From assembly GCF_013337185.1 (NCBI RefSeq), contig NZ_SWDE01000002.1, positions 1 through 64,000 of the forward strand: a stretch of 64,000 bases of DNA, given 5' to 3'. The stretch is from Serratia proteamaculans. GTDB taxonomy: Bacteria; Pseudomonadota; Gammaproteobacteria; Enterobacterales; Enterobacteriaceae. Both the position numbers and the translations under genes were made by a program. This document shows, one piece after another, positions 7,519-16,865 of this stretch (positions are counted from its first letter, which is position 1; each line of letters begins with the position of its first letter). Below the pieces are notes generated by a model. That model saw only the letters and a program-made list of their open reading frames with translations. It searched no databases and was not told the DNA's origin.

Positions 7519-10500
7519 TTTGCTTTCTCCTGCTGGCTACCCTGCGAGTCGTCGTTGCCTTCACCGTCTAACCAGTCGATACGGTTCATCTTGCGTACCA
7601 CCACAAACTCATCGCGGTTGGAGCCGACGGTGCCGTAATAGTTAAAGCCGTAGGCCAACTGCGCGTAACCGCCAATCATATGGGTCGGTTTCGGGCAGAC
7701 GCGGGTCACCGAGTTATGGATACCGCCGCGCTGGCTGGTGATTTCCGAACCGGGAATATTCACGATGCGTTCCTGCGCGTGGTACATCATGGTCATACCG
7801 GCCGGGACGCGCTGGCTGACCACCGCCCGCGCCGTCAACGCGCCGTTGGCGTTAAAGGCTTCGATCCAGTCGTTGTCCTCAATCCCCAGATCTTTGGCAT
7901 CTTCTTCACTCATCCAGACGATCGGCCCGCCGCGCGACAGGGTCAGCATCAGCAGGTTGTCGCTGTAAGTGGAGTGAATGCCCCATTTCTGGTGCGGCGT
8001 CAGGAAGTTCAGCGCCTTTTCCTTGTTGCCGTTCGGCTTCTGGTTCAGCAACGGCTGCGCGGCACGGGTGTCGATCGGCGGGCGGTACACCAGCAGGCTC
8101 TCGCCAAAGGCACGCATCCACTCATGGTCCTGATACAGCTGCTGACGGCCGCTGATGGTGCGCCATGGGATCAGCTCATGCACGTTGGTATAACAGGCGT
8201 TGTAAGACACATGTTCATCTTCCAGGCCTGACCAGGTCGGGCTGGAAATGATTTTGCGCGGCTGGGCCTGAATATCGCGGAAGCGAATTTTTTCATCTTC
8301 CTTGTTCAGCGCCAGATGGCGGTGATCGCGGCCGGTCATCTTGCCCAATGCGTCCCACGCCTTGACCGCGACCTGTCCGTTGGTTTCCGGTGCCAGCGCC
8401 AGGATCACCTCGGCGGCATCGATGGCGGTTTCAATCTTCGGCCGACCGGCCGCCGGGCCATCCGCCTTCACGTAGTTAAGTTTTTTCAGGAAGTCGACTT
8501 CGGTCTGGGTATTCCAGCTAATGCCTTTGCCACCGTTGCCCAGCTTATCCAGCAACGGTCCCAGCGAAGTGAAACGCTCGTAGGTGGCCGGATAATCACG
8601 CTCTACCACCATGATATGCGGCGCGGTAATGCCCGGGATCAGATCGCACTCGCCTTTTTTCCAGTCTTTGACGCCATAAGGCTGCGCCAGCTCGGCGGCC
8701 GAGTCATGCTGAATAGGCAGCGTCACCACGTCGGTTTCCTGGCCCAAATGCCCGACACACACCTCGGAGAAGGCTTTGGCGATGCCCTTATAAATCTCCC
8801 AGTCGCTTTTCGAATCCCAGGCCGGATCGACCGCCGCCGACAGCGGGTGAATAAACGGATGCATATCCGAGGTATTCATGTCGTCTTTTTCGTACCAGGT
8901 GGCGGTTGGCAACACGATGTCGGAATAAAGACAGGTGCTGGACATGCGGAAATCAAGCGTCACCACCAGATCCAGCTTGCCTTCGCCGCCGTTATCCAGC
9001 CATTCCACTTCCTCGGGTTTGGCTCCGCCCTGCTGGCCCAGATCCTTGCCCTGAATGCCGTTTTCGGTGCCCAGTAAATACTTGAGCATGTACTCGTGGC
9101 CCTTGCCGGATGAGCCCAACAGGTTGGAACGCCAAACGAACAGGTTACGCGGGAAGTTCTGCGGGTTGTCCGGCTGTTCGGCAGCAAAGTTCAGGCTGCC
9201 TTTTTTCAGCCCTTCGACGGTGTAGTCCAGCGGCGACTGACCGGCGGCTTTCGCCTGCGCCGCCAGATGCAGCGGGTTGGTGCCCAACTGGGGTGCCGAC
9301 GGCAGCCAGCCCATGCGCTCGGCGCGCACGTTGAGGTCAATCAGGCTACCGCCAAAGCGGGTCTTGTCCGCCAACGGCGACAGCAGCTCTTCGGTGCCGA
9401 CGGTTTCATAACGCCACTGGCTGGAATGGTTATAGAAGAATGAGGTGCTGTTCATATGGCGCGGTGGGCGTTGCCAGTCGAGGCCAAACGCCAGCGGCAA
9501 CCAACCGGTCTGCGGACGCAGTTTTTCCTGGCCGACGTAGTGCGCCCAGCCACCACCGCTCTGGCCGACGCAGCCGCAGAAGATCAGCATATTGATCAGC
9601 CCACGGTAGGTCATGTCCATGTGGTACCAGTGGTTGACACCGGCACCGACGATAATCATCGAACGGCCATGGGTTTTCTCGGCGTTGTCGGCAAACTCAC
9701 GGGCAATGCGGATGATGTTGTGGCGTGACACGCCGGTGATCTGTTCGGCCCAGGCCGGAGTATAGGCTTTGACGTCGTCATAGTCGGTGGCGCAGTTGGC
9801 ATCGTTCAGACCACGATCGAGGCCGTAGTTGGCCAGGGTCAAATCGTAAACGCTGGTCACCAACGCTTCGCTGCCGTCCGCCAGACGCAGGCGTTTGACC
9901 GGCAGCTTGTGCAGCAGGATCTCGTCCAGCGCCACGCTGTTGAAATGTTCGCTCTCGGTACTGCCGCTTTTGATACCGCCAAAATAAGGGAAGCCGACTT
10001 CGGCTACTTCGTCATGTGCGCCCAGCAGGCTGAGTTGCAACTCGACTTCCTGCCCGTCTTCACCGGCGCGCTGTTCCAGGTTCCATTTGCCCTGCTCGCC
10101 CCAGCGGAAGCCAATCGACCCCTGCGGCGCCACCAGCTCACCGTTGCGCTGATCGATGGCGACGGTTTTCCACTCTGGATTGTTTTCCTGCCCCAGGCCA
10201 TCCACCAGATCGGCGGCTCGCAGCAGGCGACCGGCGGCGTAATAGCCTGCTTCACGCGGTTCGAGCATCACCAGCATCGGCATATCAGTGTAGCGACGCA
10301 CGTAGTCACGGAAGTAGCCCACCTCACGATCCAGATGGAACTCTTTAAGCATCACGTGGCCCATTGCCAGCGCCATGGCGCTGTCGGTGCCCTGTTTCGG
10401 ATTGAGCCACTGGTCGCACAGTTTGGCGACTTCGGCATAGTCCGGCGTCACCGCCACGGTTTTGGTGCCTTTGTAGCGCACTTCGGTGAAGAAGTGGGCG

Positions 10501-11291
10501 TCCGGGGTACGCGTCTGCGGCACGTTGGAGCCCCAGGCGATGATGTAGGAGGAGTTGTACCAGTCGGCGGATTCCGGCACGTCGGTCTGCTCGCCCCAGG
10601 TCATTGGCGAGGCCGGCGGCAAGTCGCAATACCAGTCGTAGAAGCTCAGGCAGGTGCCGCCAATCAGCGACAGGTAGCGGGCGCCAGCGGCGTAGGACAC
10701 CATCGACATCGCCGGGATCGGTGAAAAGCCGATAATGCGATCCGGACCGAAAGTTTTGGCGGTGTAGACGTTGGAAGCGGCGATCAGTTCGTTCACTTCC
10801 TGCCAGCTGGAGCGGACAAAACCGCCACGTCCGCGCGCGACCTTGTAGCTTTTGGATTTTTCCGCATCGCTGACGATCGAACCCCAGGCATCGACCGGGT
10901 CACTGTGCAGCGCCTTGGCCTCACGCCACAGTTTGATCAGGCGTTTGCGCATCAATGGGTATTTCAGTCGGTTGGCGCTGTACAGATACCAGGAGTAGCT
11001 CGCGCCACGCGGGCAACCGCGAGGTTCATGGTTGGGCAAGTCCGGACGAGTACGCGGGTAATCGGTTTGCTGGGTTTCCCAGGTCACCAGGCCGTTTTTC
11101 ACATAGATCTTCCAGCTACAGGAGCCGGTGCAGTTCACCCCATGGGTGGATCGCACAATCTTGTCGTGCTGCCAGCGGCTGCGATAGCCGTCTTCCCAGT
11201 CGCGGTTGGTGTTCAGCGTCTGGCCATGTTCGCCAGAAAAGGGTTCCGCCAACTGCTTAAAATAGCGGAATCGGTCTAGAAACTTGCTCAT
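7515..11291 (-). CDS. narG: Respiratory nitrate reductase, molybdenum catalytic alpha subunit
   Basis: 1258 residues. It reduces nitrate to nitrite on the cytoplasmic face using Mo-bisMGD. His50, Cys54, Cys58 and Cys93 (THGVNCTGSCSW ... PRGCPRG) form the unusual His/Cys3 [4Fe-4S] site of NarG, and the Asp molybdenum ligand lies in SADWYNSSYIIAWGSN near residue 222. ATG 11291 has AGGAG upstream (CCAGGAGAACTCCGG). First gene of the operon, downstream of an FNR box. In Escherichia coli narK lies directly upstream; here about 18 kb of exopolysaccharide genes intervene. Confidence 0.98.
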   Translation of the reverse strand: MSKFLDRFRYFKQLAEPFSGEHGQTLNTNRDWEDGYRSRWQHDKIVRSTHGVNCTGSCSWKIYVKNGLVTWETQQTDYPRTRPDLPNHEPRGCPRGASYSWYLYSANRLKYPLMRKRLIKLWREAKALHSDPVDAWGSIVSDAEKSKSYKVARGRGGFVRSSWQEVNELIAASNVYTAKTFGPDRIIGFSPIPAMSMVSYAAGARYLSLIGGTCLSFYDWYCDLPPASPMTWGEQTDVPESADWYNSSYIIAWGSNVPQTRTPDAHFFTEVRYKGTKTVAVTPDYAEVAKLCDQWLNPKQGTDSAMALAMGHVMLKEFHLDREVGYFRDYVRRYTDMPMLVMLEPREAGYYAAGRLLRAADLVDGLGQENNPEWKTVAIDQRNGELVAPQGSIGFRWGEQGKWNLEQRAGEDGQEVELQLSLLGAHDEVAEVGFPYFGGIKSGSTESEHFNSVALDEILLHKLPVKRLRLADGSEALVTSVYDLTLANYGLDRGLNDANCATDYDDVKAYTPAWAEQITGVSRHNIIRIAREFADNAEKTHGRSMIIVGAGVNHWYHMDMTYRGLINMLIFCGCVGQSGGGWAHYVGQEKLRPQTGWLPLAFGLDWQRPPRHMNSTSFFYNHSSQWRYETVGTEELLSPLADKTRFGGSLIDLNVRAERMGWLPSAPQLGTNPLHLAAQAKAAGQSPLDYTVEGLKKGSLNFAAEQPDNPQNFPRNLFVWRSNLLGSSGKGHEYMLKYLLGTENGIQGKDLGQQGGAKPEEVEWLDNGGEGKLDLVVTLDFRMSSTCLYSDIVLPTATWYEKDDMNTSDMHPFIHPLSAAVDPAWDSKSDWEIYKGIAKAFSEVCVGHLGQETDVVTLPIQHDSAAELAQPYGVKDWKKGECDLIPGITAPHIMVVERDYPATYERFTSLGPLLDKLGNGGKGISWNTQTEVDFLKKLNYVKADGPAAGRPKIETAIDAAEVILALAPETNGQVAVKAWDALGKMTGRDHRHLALNKEDEKIRFRDIQAQPRKIISSPTWSGLEDEHVSYNACYTNVHELIPWRTISGRQQLYQDHEWMRAFGESLLVYRPPIDTRAAQPLLNQKPNGNKEKALNFLTPHQKWGIHSTYSDNLLMLTLSRGGPIVWMSEEDAKDLGIEDNDWIEAFNANGALTARAVVSQRVPAGMTMMYHAQERIVNIPGSEITSQRGGIHNSVTRVCPKPTHMIGGYAQLAYGFNYYGTVGSNRDEFVVVRKMNRIDWLDGEGNDDSQGSQQEKAK

Positions 11292-11386
11292 CCGGAGTTC
11301 TCCTGGAAGCTTTTAATATTTTTACCGTTAAAGGAACGGCATTGCTCAATCTGCCGCCAGCCTACTAATGCGGTTGCAGCGACAAA

Positions 11387-11400
11387 TTGATTGCGATCAA
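11387..11400 (-). promoter_or_regulatory. FNR box of the narGHJI promoter, with candidate NarL heptamers upstream
   Basis: TTGATTGCGATCAA is a perfect match to the FNR consensus TTGAT-N4-ATCAA, centred about 102 bp before the narG ATG. A -10-like CATTAG follows on the minus strand near 11364-11369, placing FNR near -41.5. TACCCCT (11438-11444, plus strand) fits the NarL heptamer TACYYMT. Two TACCCC copies occur on the minus strand at 11537-11552, roughly where E. coli narG has its distal NarL site. The rest of 11292-11614 holds no gene. Confidence 0.88.
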
Positions 11401-11614
11401 GAGAACGGAGGGAGAATAACGGCGGCAACGGCGTGCCTACCCCTAAAGTATCAGGACAGGCAATGGCGTTAATTAATTGAAAATAGAATAAAAATTATGA
11501 TTTGGATATTCGGCGGGATGTACTGCGAAGTGAGTCGGGGTATTTGGGGGTAGGATGCGGATCGGCGTCCGCATCCCTGGTTGCTATGTTGATGTCAGTG
11601 GAGGCAGAAGCGGG

Positions 11615-12868
11615 TTAGCCTGCATCCATTTCATGGCCGATCCACTCGCCACTGTCGCGATTAATCACGCGCAGATACTGCTCATACTCCTGTTCGCCGT
11701 AGAACAGGTTCAGCAACGGCGTTTTATAAAATGACTGCCACATTTGCCCCAGCATGATCGGCCGACGCGGGACATAGATATTCTCGATCAGGTTATAGCC
11801 GGTGGCCATCAGCATGAAACACAAGAAGAAGTAGTTAAACCTGCCGCGAATGAACGAGCCCTGATGAGCCACGTAGTAAAACAGCAGAAATACCGACGCC
11901 ACGCTGGCATAGCGGCTGGCCGCCTGCAGCGAGCTGGAACACAGGAACACAAACACCACCAGCCAGGCCGCGGTGTTTTTGATGTCCCCCGCCTGGTTAC
12001 GCATCGGATTCGCCAGCATGAAGACCCCGAGAAACAGCGCCGGGAACAGGACGATCAGGAAGTTAATCATCCCATTGGCATTGCCGGAGGTCAGGTAATC
12101 GCTGGCATACATGCCGGAGGTATAGACGTCGGAGTAGCTGTTAATGCCGGAAATCGTAATATGAGAAAGAATAAACGGCAGCGCGAATTTGGCGGTCAGC
12201 AACGCAATGGCGCTAAACACCACCGTCAGCAAGCGGTTCAGGCGCATTACCCGGCTGCACAGAAACACCCCGACCAGCAGCATGCTGGAAAAGTGGGTCA
12301 GCATGGCGAATAACATCAGGCCGGCGGCCAGCGGCCGATTCTGTTTATGGCAAAACAGTACCATCGCCAGCGTCATCACCGCCATCGAGAAGCCAAAACG
12401 CAGCCCCATGCCAATGATAAACGGGTTGATCAGAAACAACACCGCCAGATGCAGCAATACAAACTGCCTGGCTGAAAACACCTTGCCGGAATGCAGCATG
12501 ACAATATTGAGCGCGGCGAGATAACAGTAAACCGACAGGCCAACGTACAGCCCCGGAATCACGTAAAAAGGGATACCCAGGGTTTTGAAAATATAAAAGT
12601 TGGCGTACAGCACCACGTCCACCTTGCCCTGAATGACATCACCCAGGCTGGTGGCCGAGTTAATCGCATCATAGTTGGCAAAGTGGCGGTAGAGATCGGC
12701 CAATGGCGGGATCTTGATAAAGAAGAAGAAAAAACACAGCGCAATCAGCAGATAGGCCACCGTGTTTTTCTTTCCTGCCCGCAACGTGCCAATGCTGTGC
12801 AGTAAGGCAAACAGCGGTACCGTCAGCAGCAGCACGCTGCCAATCAGCGTAGAACGTTCAAAGCGCAT
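11615..12868 (-). CDS. EpsG-like O-antigen/exopolysaccharide polymerase (Wzy-type)
   Basis: About 417 residues from ATG 12868 (GAGG six bases upstream; ATG 12874 has no room for a ribosome site). It is highly hydrophobic, with about ten membrane segments. Between the helices near residues 75-100 lies a polar loop (LADLYRHFANYDAINS), the place and character of the conserved loop in EpsG-family polymerases. Wzy proteins link repeat units on the periplasmic face. They share little sequence, so the call rests on topology, the EpsG-like loop and the location in a wza/wzc/wzx cluster. It is the last gene of the cluster. Confidence 0.75.
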   Translation of the reverse strand: MRFERSTLIGSVLLLTVPLFALLHSIGTLRAGKKNTVAYLLIALCFFFFFIKIPPLADLYRHFANYDAINSATSLGDVIQGKVDVVLYANFYIFKTLGIPFYVIPGLYVGLSVYCYLAALNIVMLHSGKVFSARQFVLLHLAVLFLINPFIIGMGLRFGFSMAVMTLAMVLFCHKQNRPLAAGLMLFAMLTHFSSMLLVGVFLCSRVMRLNRLLTVVFSAIALLTAKFALPFILSHITISGINSYSDVYTSGMYASDYLTSGNANGMINFLIVLFPALFLGVFMLANPMRNQAGDIKNTAAWLVVFVFLCSSSLQAASRYASVASVFLLFYYVAHQGSFIRGRFNYFFLCFMLMATGYNLIENIYVPRRPIMLGQMWQSFYKTPLLNLFYGEQEYEQYLRVINRDSGEWIGHEMDAG

Positions 12869-12934
12869 AATCATCCTCTGGCTAAATATTCCCTCTCAGT
12901 TGGGAGTATTGCTCATCAGTTAAGGCGATATTGT

Positions 12935-13025
12935 CCCCTCTCCTTTGGGAGAGGGTTAGGGTGAGGGGAAACAGACAGAGCAGAGGCTAAAGCCCCTCAC
13001 CCCGGCCCTCTCCCACAGGAGAGGG
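12935..13025. repeat. Composite inverted repeat with two CCCTCTCC hairpins
   Basis: CCCTCTCC (12936-12943) pairs with GGAGAGGG (12948-12955), and a second hairpin of the same arms lies at 13006-13013 and 13018-13025. GTGAGGGG (12961-12968) pairs with CCCCTCAC (12993-13000), so the whole unit is a nested palindrome. This CCCTCACCC/GAGAGGG pattern is a recognisable intergenic repeat of enterobacteria and other proteobacteria. It separates wzy from the preceding glycosyltransferase gene and could stabilise or attenuate the operon mRNA. Confidence 0.75.
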
Positions 13026-13035
13026 TGATGTTTAT

Positions 13036-13938
13036 TCAGAAAGGCACGCCACGGAAAAACACATTGCGGATAATATTTTTCATATACACCCCTGCCATCA
13101 GGCCGCTATTGACGTAGACAATGCCCTTCAGCCCATACAAAACCCCAACCAGAGGGTTCTTACCGTCGGTAATGATGCGCGAGTTAATGCAGGTGTGGCG
13201 CAGGCGCATGATGTTGCGCGCCCGGGGCGATATCTGCGGCATCAAGCGCTTTTCAAACTGCATTTTATTGCGGTATCCCAGGATGCCTTTCGGGCTGGAG
13301 GTGATACGTTCACCATCATGATCGTTGTGCACGGCCAGGCGTTCATGCAGCGTGCCGATGTTCGCCCCGGCCGCCAACAGTCGGTACAGGAAGATATGAT
13401 CCTGATAGCGCGGAGTATTGAAGAAGCCGCGCACTGCGATCGCCATGCTACGCCGCAGCATGATCATCGGCGTGTATGCCACACCGGCCAGCATAAAGTC
13501 TTCCAGCCCTGCGCAGCGCGCCCGGTAATAATGCTCGGCGCTGATCTGCCCATTCTTGAGAATATCCATGTCGCACAGGCTGACGTCGTAATTGCCCTGC
13601 TGCATAAACGCCAACTGGCGGGCGATTTTCTGCGGGTGGTAGTAGTCGTCATCATCCAGAAAGGTAATGTACTCGCCGCGTGAGCGCAGGATCCCGCTGT
13701 TACGCGCCTGCGCGCCACCGCCGTTGTGGCGACGTGGGTAGTAAATAATCTGCCCCTGCTCGATATAACCGGCCAGGCGTTCGCGGGTCGCCAGGCGTTG
13801 TGCATCGCCCTGCGGATTGTCATCCACCACGATAATTTCCAACGGACGATGGGTTTGCGCCAGTACGCTGTCGATGGCACGTGGCAACAGTTCACTGCGG
13901 CCAAAGGTAGGTATGATGACGCTGACGGTAATACTCAT
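13036..13938 (-). CDS. Family 2 glycosyltransferase
   Basis: 300 residues from ATG 13938 (MSITVSVIIPTFGRSELLPR); an upstream in-frame ATG at 13986 would run through a strong hairpin and is not preferred. GT-A fold features: SVIIPTFGR at the N-terminus, EIIVVDDNP around residue 40, GAQARNSGI, and the metal-binding FLDDDD near residue 97. It transfers a sugar from a nucleotide donor to the lipid-linked repeat unit in the cytoplasm. Donor and acceptor are not predictable. Confidence 0.88.
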   Translation of the reverse strand: MSITVSVIIPTFGRSELLPRAIDSVLAQTHRPLEIIVVDDNPQGDAQRLATRERLAGYIEQGQIIYYPRRHNGGGAQARNSGILRSRGEYITFLDDDDYYHPQKIARQLAFMQQGNYDVSLCDMDILKNGQISAEHYYRARCAGLEDFMLAGVAYTPMIMLRRSMAIAVRGFFNTPRYQDHIFLYRLLAAGANIGTLHERLAVHNDHDGERITSSPKGILGYRNKMQFEKRLMPQISPRARNIMRLRHTCINSRIITDGKNPLVGVLYGLKGIVYVNSGLMAGVYMKNIIRNVFFRGVPF

Positions 13939-13957
13939 AGTTTGATTCTGCCTGTAG

Positions 13958-13977
13958 GGGGCGAATAAATTCGCCCC
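13958..13977. repeat. Intercistronic hairpin GGGGCGAA/TTCGCCCC
   Basis: GGGGCGAA (13958-13965) and TTCGCCCC (13970-13977) form a perfect 8-bp stem with a 4-base loop, between two glycosyltransferase genes. There is no U-tract, so an mRNA-processing or REP-like role is more likely than termination. Confidence 0.6.
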
Positions 13978-13994
13978 GGTTGACATGGGCGCCG

Positions 13995-14981
13995 CTATCC
14001 GCGCAGGTTATACAGCCGGGCCATCAGGTAGTAAGCCAGCGGGCTGCGATAGAACAGTCGGTTCTTGCGGCTCAGCATTTTGCGCTCTTCCGCTCGCAGG
14101 CCGGAGTAGCGGCGTTTCAGCTCGCGGGTTTCGCGCAGCGCGTCACGCAGCCCGAAGAAGTCCAGCCCCACCAACAAACGCGCCTTCAGCGTGGTGACAA
14201 AAAGTACGGAGTACAGCCCATGCCCCACGCCCTCACGGCGGCCCGTGTCGGCGCCGTCGAGCGCATAATCCAGGTCATCCAGATCGCGTCGTTTGGGCGC
14301 ACGCGTGATGCCATTCGGGTTGGCGCGGTAGCCCACCAGCGGCGTGTCGCAGACTACGATACGTTCCGCCTTCAGGTACAGTTGCGGGATCAGCTGAATA
14401 TCTTCGAAATTGCGTCCCGCCGGGAAGCGCGCCTGATCGAACAGCGTTTTACGGTAAATACGCGCCCAGGCGAACCACATACTGCGGTTGAAGCTGTCTG
14501 CCAGCAGCGCCATATGAGTATCATGCTGCTGGGGGGCGGCATTGCCGGGCACGATAGCCATAGTGCCGTCCGGCTGGATCTTGCCGTTGTTGATCGCCGA
14601 GAAACGCTGGGCGTTGAAGGCCACAATGTCTGCCTGCGAGTTATCTGCCAGCAGGCGCCCCAAAATGCTGAAATACCCTTCCAGCAGCACATCGTCAGAG
14701 TCGAGAAAACCAACATAACGGCCTTGCGCATGGGCAATGCCACTGTTACGCGCCTCGCTCAGTCCCTGGTTTTGCTGACGCAGAATACTGACCTGCAGTT
14801 TGTGCTGCGGATAGCGACACAGCACCTCTTCGGCAATGCCGATGGCGTCATCCGGGCTGCCGTCATCCACGATGATCACTTCCGCCCAGTCCGGCAGCTG
14901 TTGCAACACTGAGCACAGGCAGGCCTCAATATAAGCCTCGACCTTATACACCGGAATAATCAGGCTCAGAGTGGTATTCAT
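13995..14981 (-). CDS. Family 2 glycosyltransferase
   Basis: 328 residues. The N-terminal GT-A domain has LSLIIPVYKVEAYIEACL, EVIIVDDGSPDD, LSEARNSGIAHAQGRYVGF and the metal-binding LDSDD near residue 97. The C-terminal third is basic and may bind acceptor or membrane. It starts six bases after the stop of the glycosidase-like gene. It probably adds one sugar of the exopolysaccharide repeat; specificity is unknown. Confidence 0.9.
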   Translation of the reverse strand: MNTTLSLIIPVYKVEAYIEACLCSVLQQLPDWAEVIIVDDGSPDDAIGIAEEVLCRYPQHKLQVSILRQQNQGLSEARNSGIAHAQGRYVGFLDSDDVLLEGYFSILGRLLADNSQADIVAFNAQRFSAINNGKIQPDGTMAIVPGNAAPQQHDTHMALLADSFNRSMWFAWARIYRKTLFDQARFPAGRNFEDIQLIPQLYLKAERIVVCDTPLVGYRANPNGITRAPKRRDLDDLDYALDGADTGRREGVGHGLYSVLFVTTLKARLLVGLDFFGLRDALRETRELKRRYSGLRAEERKMLSRKNRLFYRSPLAYYLMARLYNLRG

Positions 14982-14987
14982 GATCGG

Positions 14988-16865
14988 TTATCCTTGGTTT
15001 TCTTTTTGAAGTTGCACCCATACCGCCCGGCTGCCCATCGACGGCAATTGGGCCTCAATCTGCCGTTGCCCCTGCGCCTGCCAGCCGCTCGGCAGGTCAA
15101 AGCGCGCTGACATTGGCCGATAGTAAGGGTTGGCAATCAGCACCAGACCCTGCCCGCCGTTGATAAACAGCCTGGCCGGAATGGCGGTATTGTTGCCCTG
15201 CAGCAGGGTGCTTTCGCCGGAAAGCAGGTAAGGGTTAAAGCTGACAATCTGCTGCGCCACGCTGGCCACCCCCCGCCAGATAGCATCAAACTCCTGCTGG
15301 CTAAAGCCGCCGCGTTGGCGCTTGTAGAACAGGTCGGTATAGGAATAAAACAGGATGCCTTTAGCGCCGCCAATCAGCCCCAGCCAGGCCTGATTGCGCA
15401 TCTCTGCCTCCGTGGGTTGGCGCGGTTTTCGGCCCGGTGCATAAGCGGCGTGATCCATAATCTGCATCACCAGCCAGGCCCCTTTGACCTGCCGCGCGAC
15501 CTGGCTGGTAATGCGGCTGTACTCCAGCGTCCGCGTCAGATCGGCGTCTCTGCCGACCGGGTAAGGGTCGCTGGCCAATACGTCAGAACTGTTGAAATAG
15601 GCGTTGAGCGTGCCGGTCTTGTCCAGCACCTGGAACGTCAGGTGATCCGGATCCAGGCGTTTTACCTGCAGATGCTTTTGCTCAATCTGCGGCACGTATT
15701 CCGGCCCCAGTTCATCGTTGATATACCAGGCCAGCAGGTTCGGCTGGTGTTTGAATCTTTCCACATAGCTCGCGGTCAGTTGCGGATAGCTCATTTTGCT
15801 TTCCGGCGCGAACCGGGTACCGGCGTACATGTCTTTGAGCGAGAAAATCACCTGCAGGCCATACTGCTGGGTTTTACGGAAATAGTTATCGGGATCGCGA
15901 CCGGTACCGTAGTTGTAATTGAGCAAGGTGTTGAAACCGGCATCGCGGATGCGCGCCAGATGCTCATCCGTCACCATCTCACCGTACATATAAATGCCGA
16001 GCGGGAAGAAACGCTTGCCCTGTTTCAGGGTATAACCCTGCGCATCCAATGCCACTTTGGGCTGTTCACGACCGACGCTGATCGGCATTTCACTGCGCTG
16101 GCTGCGCTGGGAAGCCACGTCCGTCACCTGCTGCTGCAGCCGATACTCCCCGGCGGCAAGACCGGCAGGCAGCGGGAATTCCACCTGCTGTTTGCCACTA
16201 ATACGGTAACGGCGGCTGTCGTGCTTCACGGCAGTGTTTTTGTCGTCGACCAGCGTGCTGTCCACCTGCACCTGCTGCGGATCCACCACTTCGATCAGGC
16301 TCGATGCCGCGCCGTTGCCGCTGCGCATCTGGTATAACTCCGGTGCCACCGGCTGCTGACAGGCATAGACGTCGTCAAACCAGGCGCTGCCGGTGGTACC
16401 CTGGCGCAAATAAACACCCAGCACCACCTTCACCGCCCGTGGCGGTACCCGAAAATCCCCCGTGACCGGCTGCCAGCCGCTGGTGCCCAGCAGGCCCTGC
16501 GGATAGCTGCCGGCCAAAAAACGCCCCTGGCTGTCATAGCTTTCGATAAATACCCCGGCGCCCTGATTCTCCCCCTTGCCTTTCAGGTTCTCACCGCGCA
16601 CCCAGGTGCCAAAGGCCAGCTGCTGACCCGGTTTGACCGACAGCGTCTGCAGCATGTTGTGGTAGTTGGCGGGGTTGTGATTTTGATAAAACAGGCTGCT
16701 CTGGCCGCCGTGACCGCCCGCCACCACCTGTGCCGAGGCCAGTGACCAGCCCGCGCCCCCCTGCTCGAAGCCGGGATCCTGCAGCAGGTTGTTACTGCAG
16801 GGGGCAGCATTGGCCAGCCCGGCCCCCGCCAACAGGCAGGCGGTGGTTAGCTTGTTGAGTTTCAT
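14988..16865 (-). CDS. Secreted glycoside-hydrolase-like protein with N-terminal carbohydrate-binding domain
   Basis: 625 residues from ATG 16865, which overlaps the upstream stop (ATGA). Signal peptide KLTTACLLAGAGLANA. Residues about 23-180 look like a jelly-roll carbohydrate-binding domain (NLLQDPGFEQGGAGWSLAS ... GSAWFDDVYAC). Residues about 270-560 read as a TIM barrel: FFPLGIYMYGE, HLARIRDAGFNTLLNYN, NLLAWYINDELGPE (possible acid/base Glu after Asn-Asp) and GAKGILFYSYTD. It is therefore predicted to cut or trim the polymer in the periplasm or outside. No exact GH family can be assigned. Many EPS operons contain a lyase or hydrolase that sets chain length or releases polymer. Confidence 0.65.
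   Translation of the reverse strand: MKLNKLTTACLLAGAGLANAAPCSNNLLQDPGFEQGGAGWSLASAQVVAGGHGGQSSLFYQNHNPANYHNMLQTLSVKPGQQLAFGTWVRGENLKGKGENQGAGVFIESYDSQGRFLAGSYPQGLLGTSGWQPVTGDFRVPPRAVKVVLGVYLRQGTTGSAWFDDVYACQQPVAPELYQMRSGNGAASSLIEVVDPQQVQVDSTLVDDKNTAVKHDSRRYRISGKQQVEFPLPAGLAAGEYRLQQQVTDVASQRSQRSEMPISVGREQPKVALDAQGYTLKQGKRFFPLGIYMYGEMVTDEHLARIRDAGFNTLLNYNYGTGRDPDNYFRKTQQYGLQVIFSLKDMYAGTRFAPESKMSYPQLTASYVERFKHQPNLLAWYINDELGPEYVPQIEQKHLQVKRLDPDHLTFQVLDKTGTLNAYFNSSDVLASDPYPVGRDADLTRTLEYSRITSQVARQVKGAWLVMQIMDHAAYAPGRKPRQPTEAEMRNQAWLGLIGGAKGILFYSYTDLFYKRQRGGFSQQEFDAIWRGVASVAQQIVSFNPYLLSGESTLLQGNNTAIPARLFINGGQGLVLIANPYYRPMSARFDLPSGWQAQGQRQIEAQLPSMGSRAVWVQLQKENQG

Noticed and set aside
6490-7638. Long open frame on the plus strand opposite narH
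   Set aside because: It is the antisense shadow of GC-rich narH; composition is Arg/His/Ala-rich and no ribosome site or domain is visible. The same holds for long frames opposite narG (8316-9077, 9909-10724).
13980-16337. Long plus-strand frames opposite the glycosyltransferase and glycosidase-like genes (13980-14912, 15315-16337)
   Set aside because: Antisense to well-supported genes with clear motifs; the plus-strand products have no recognisable domain.
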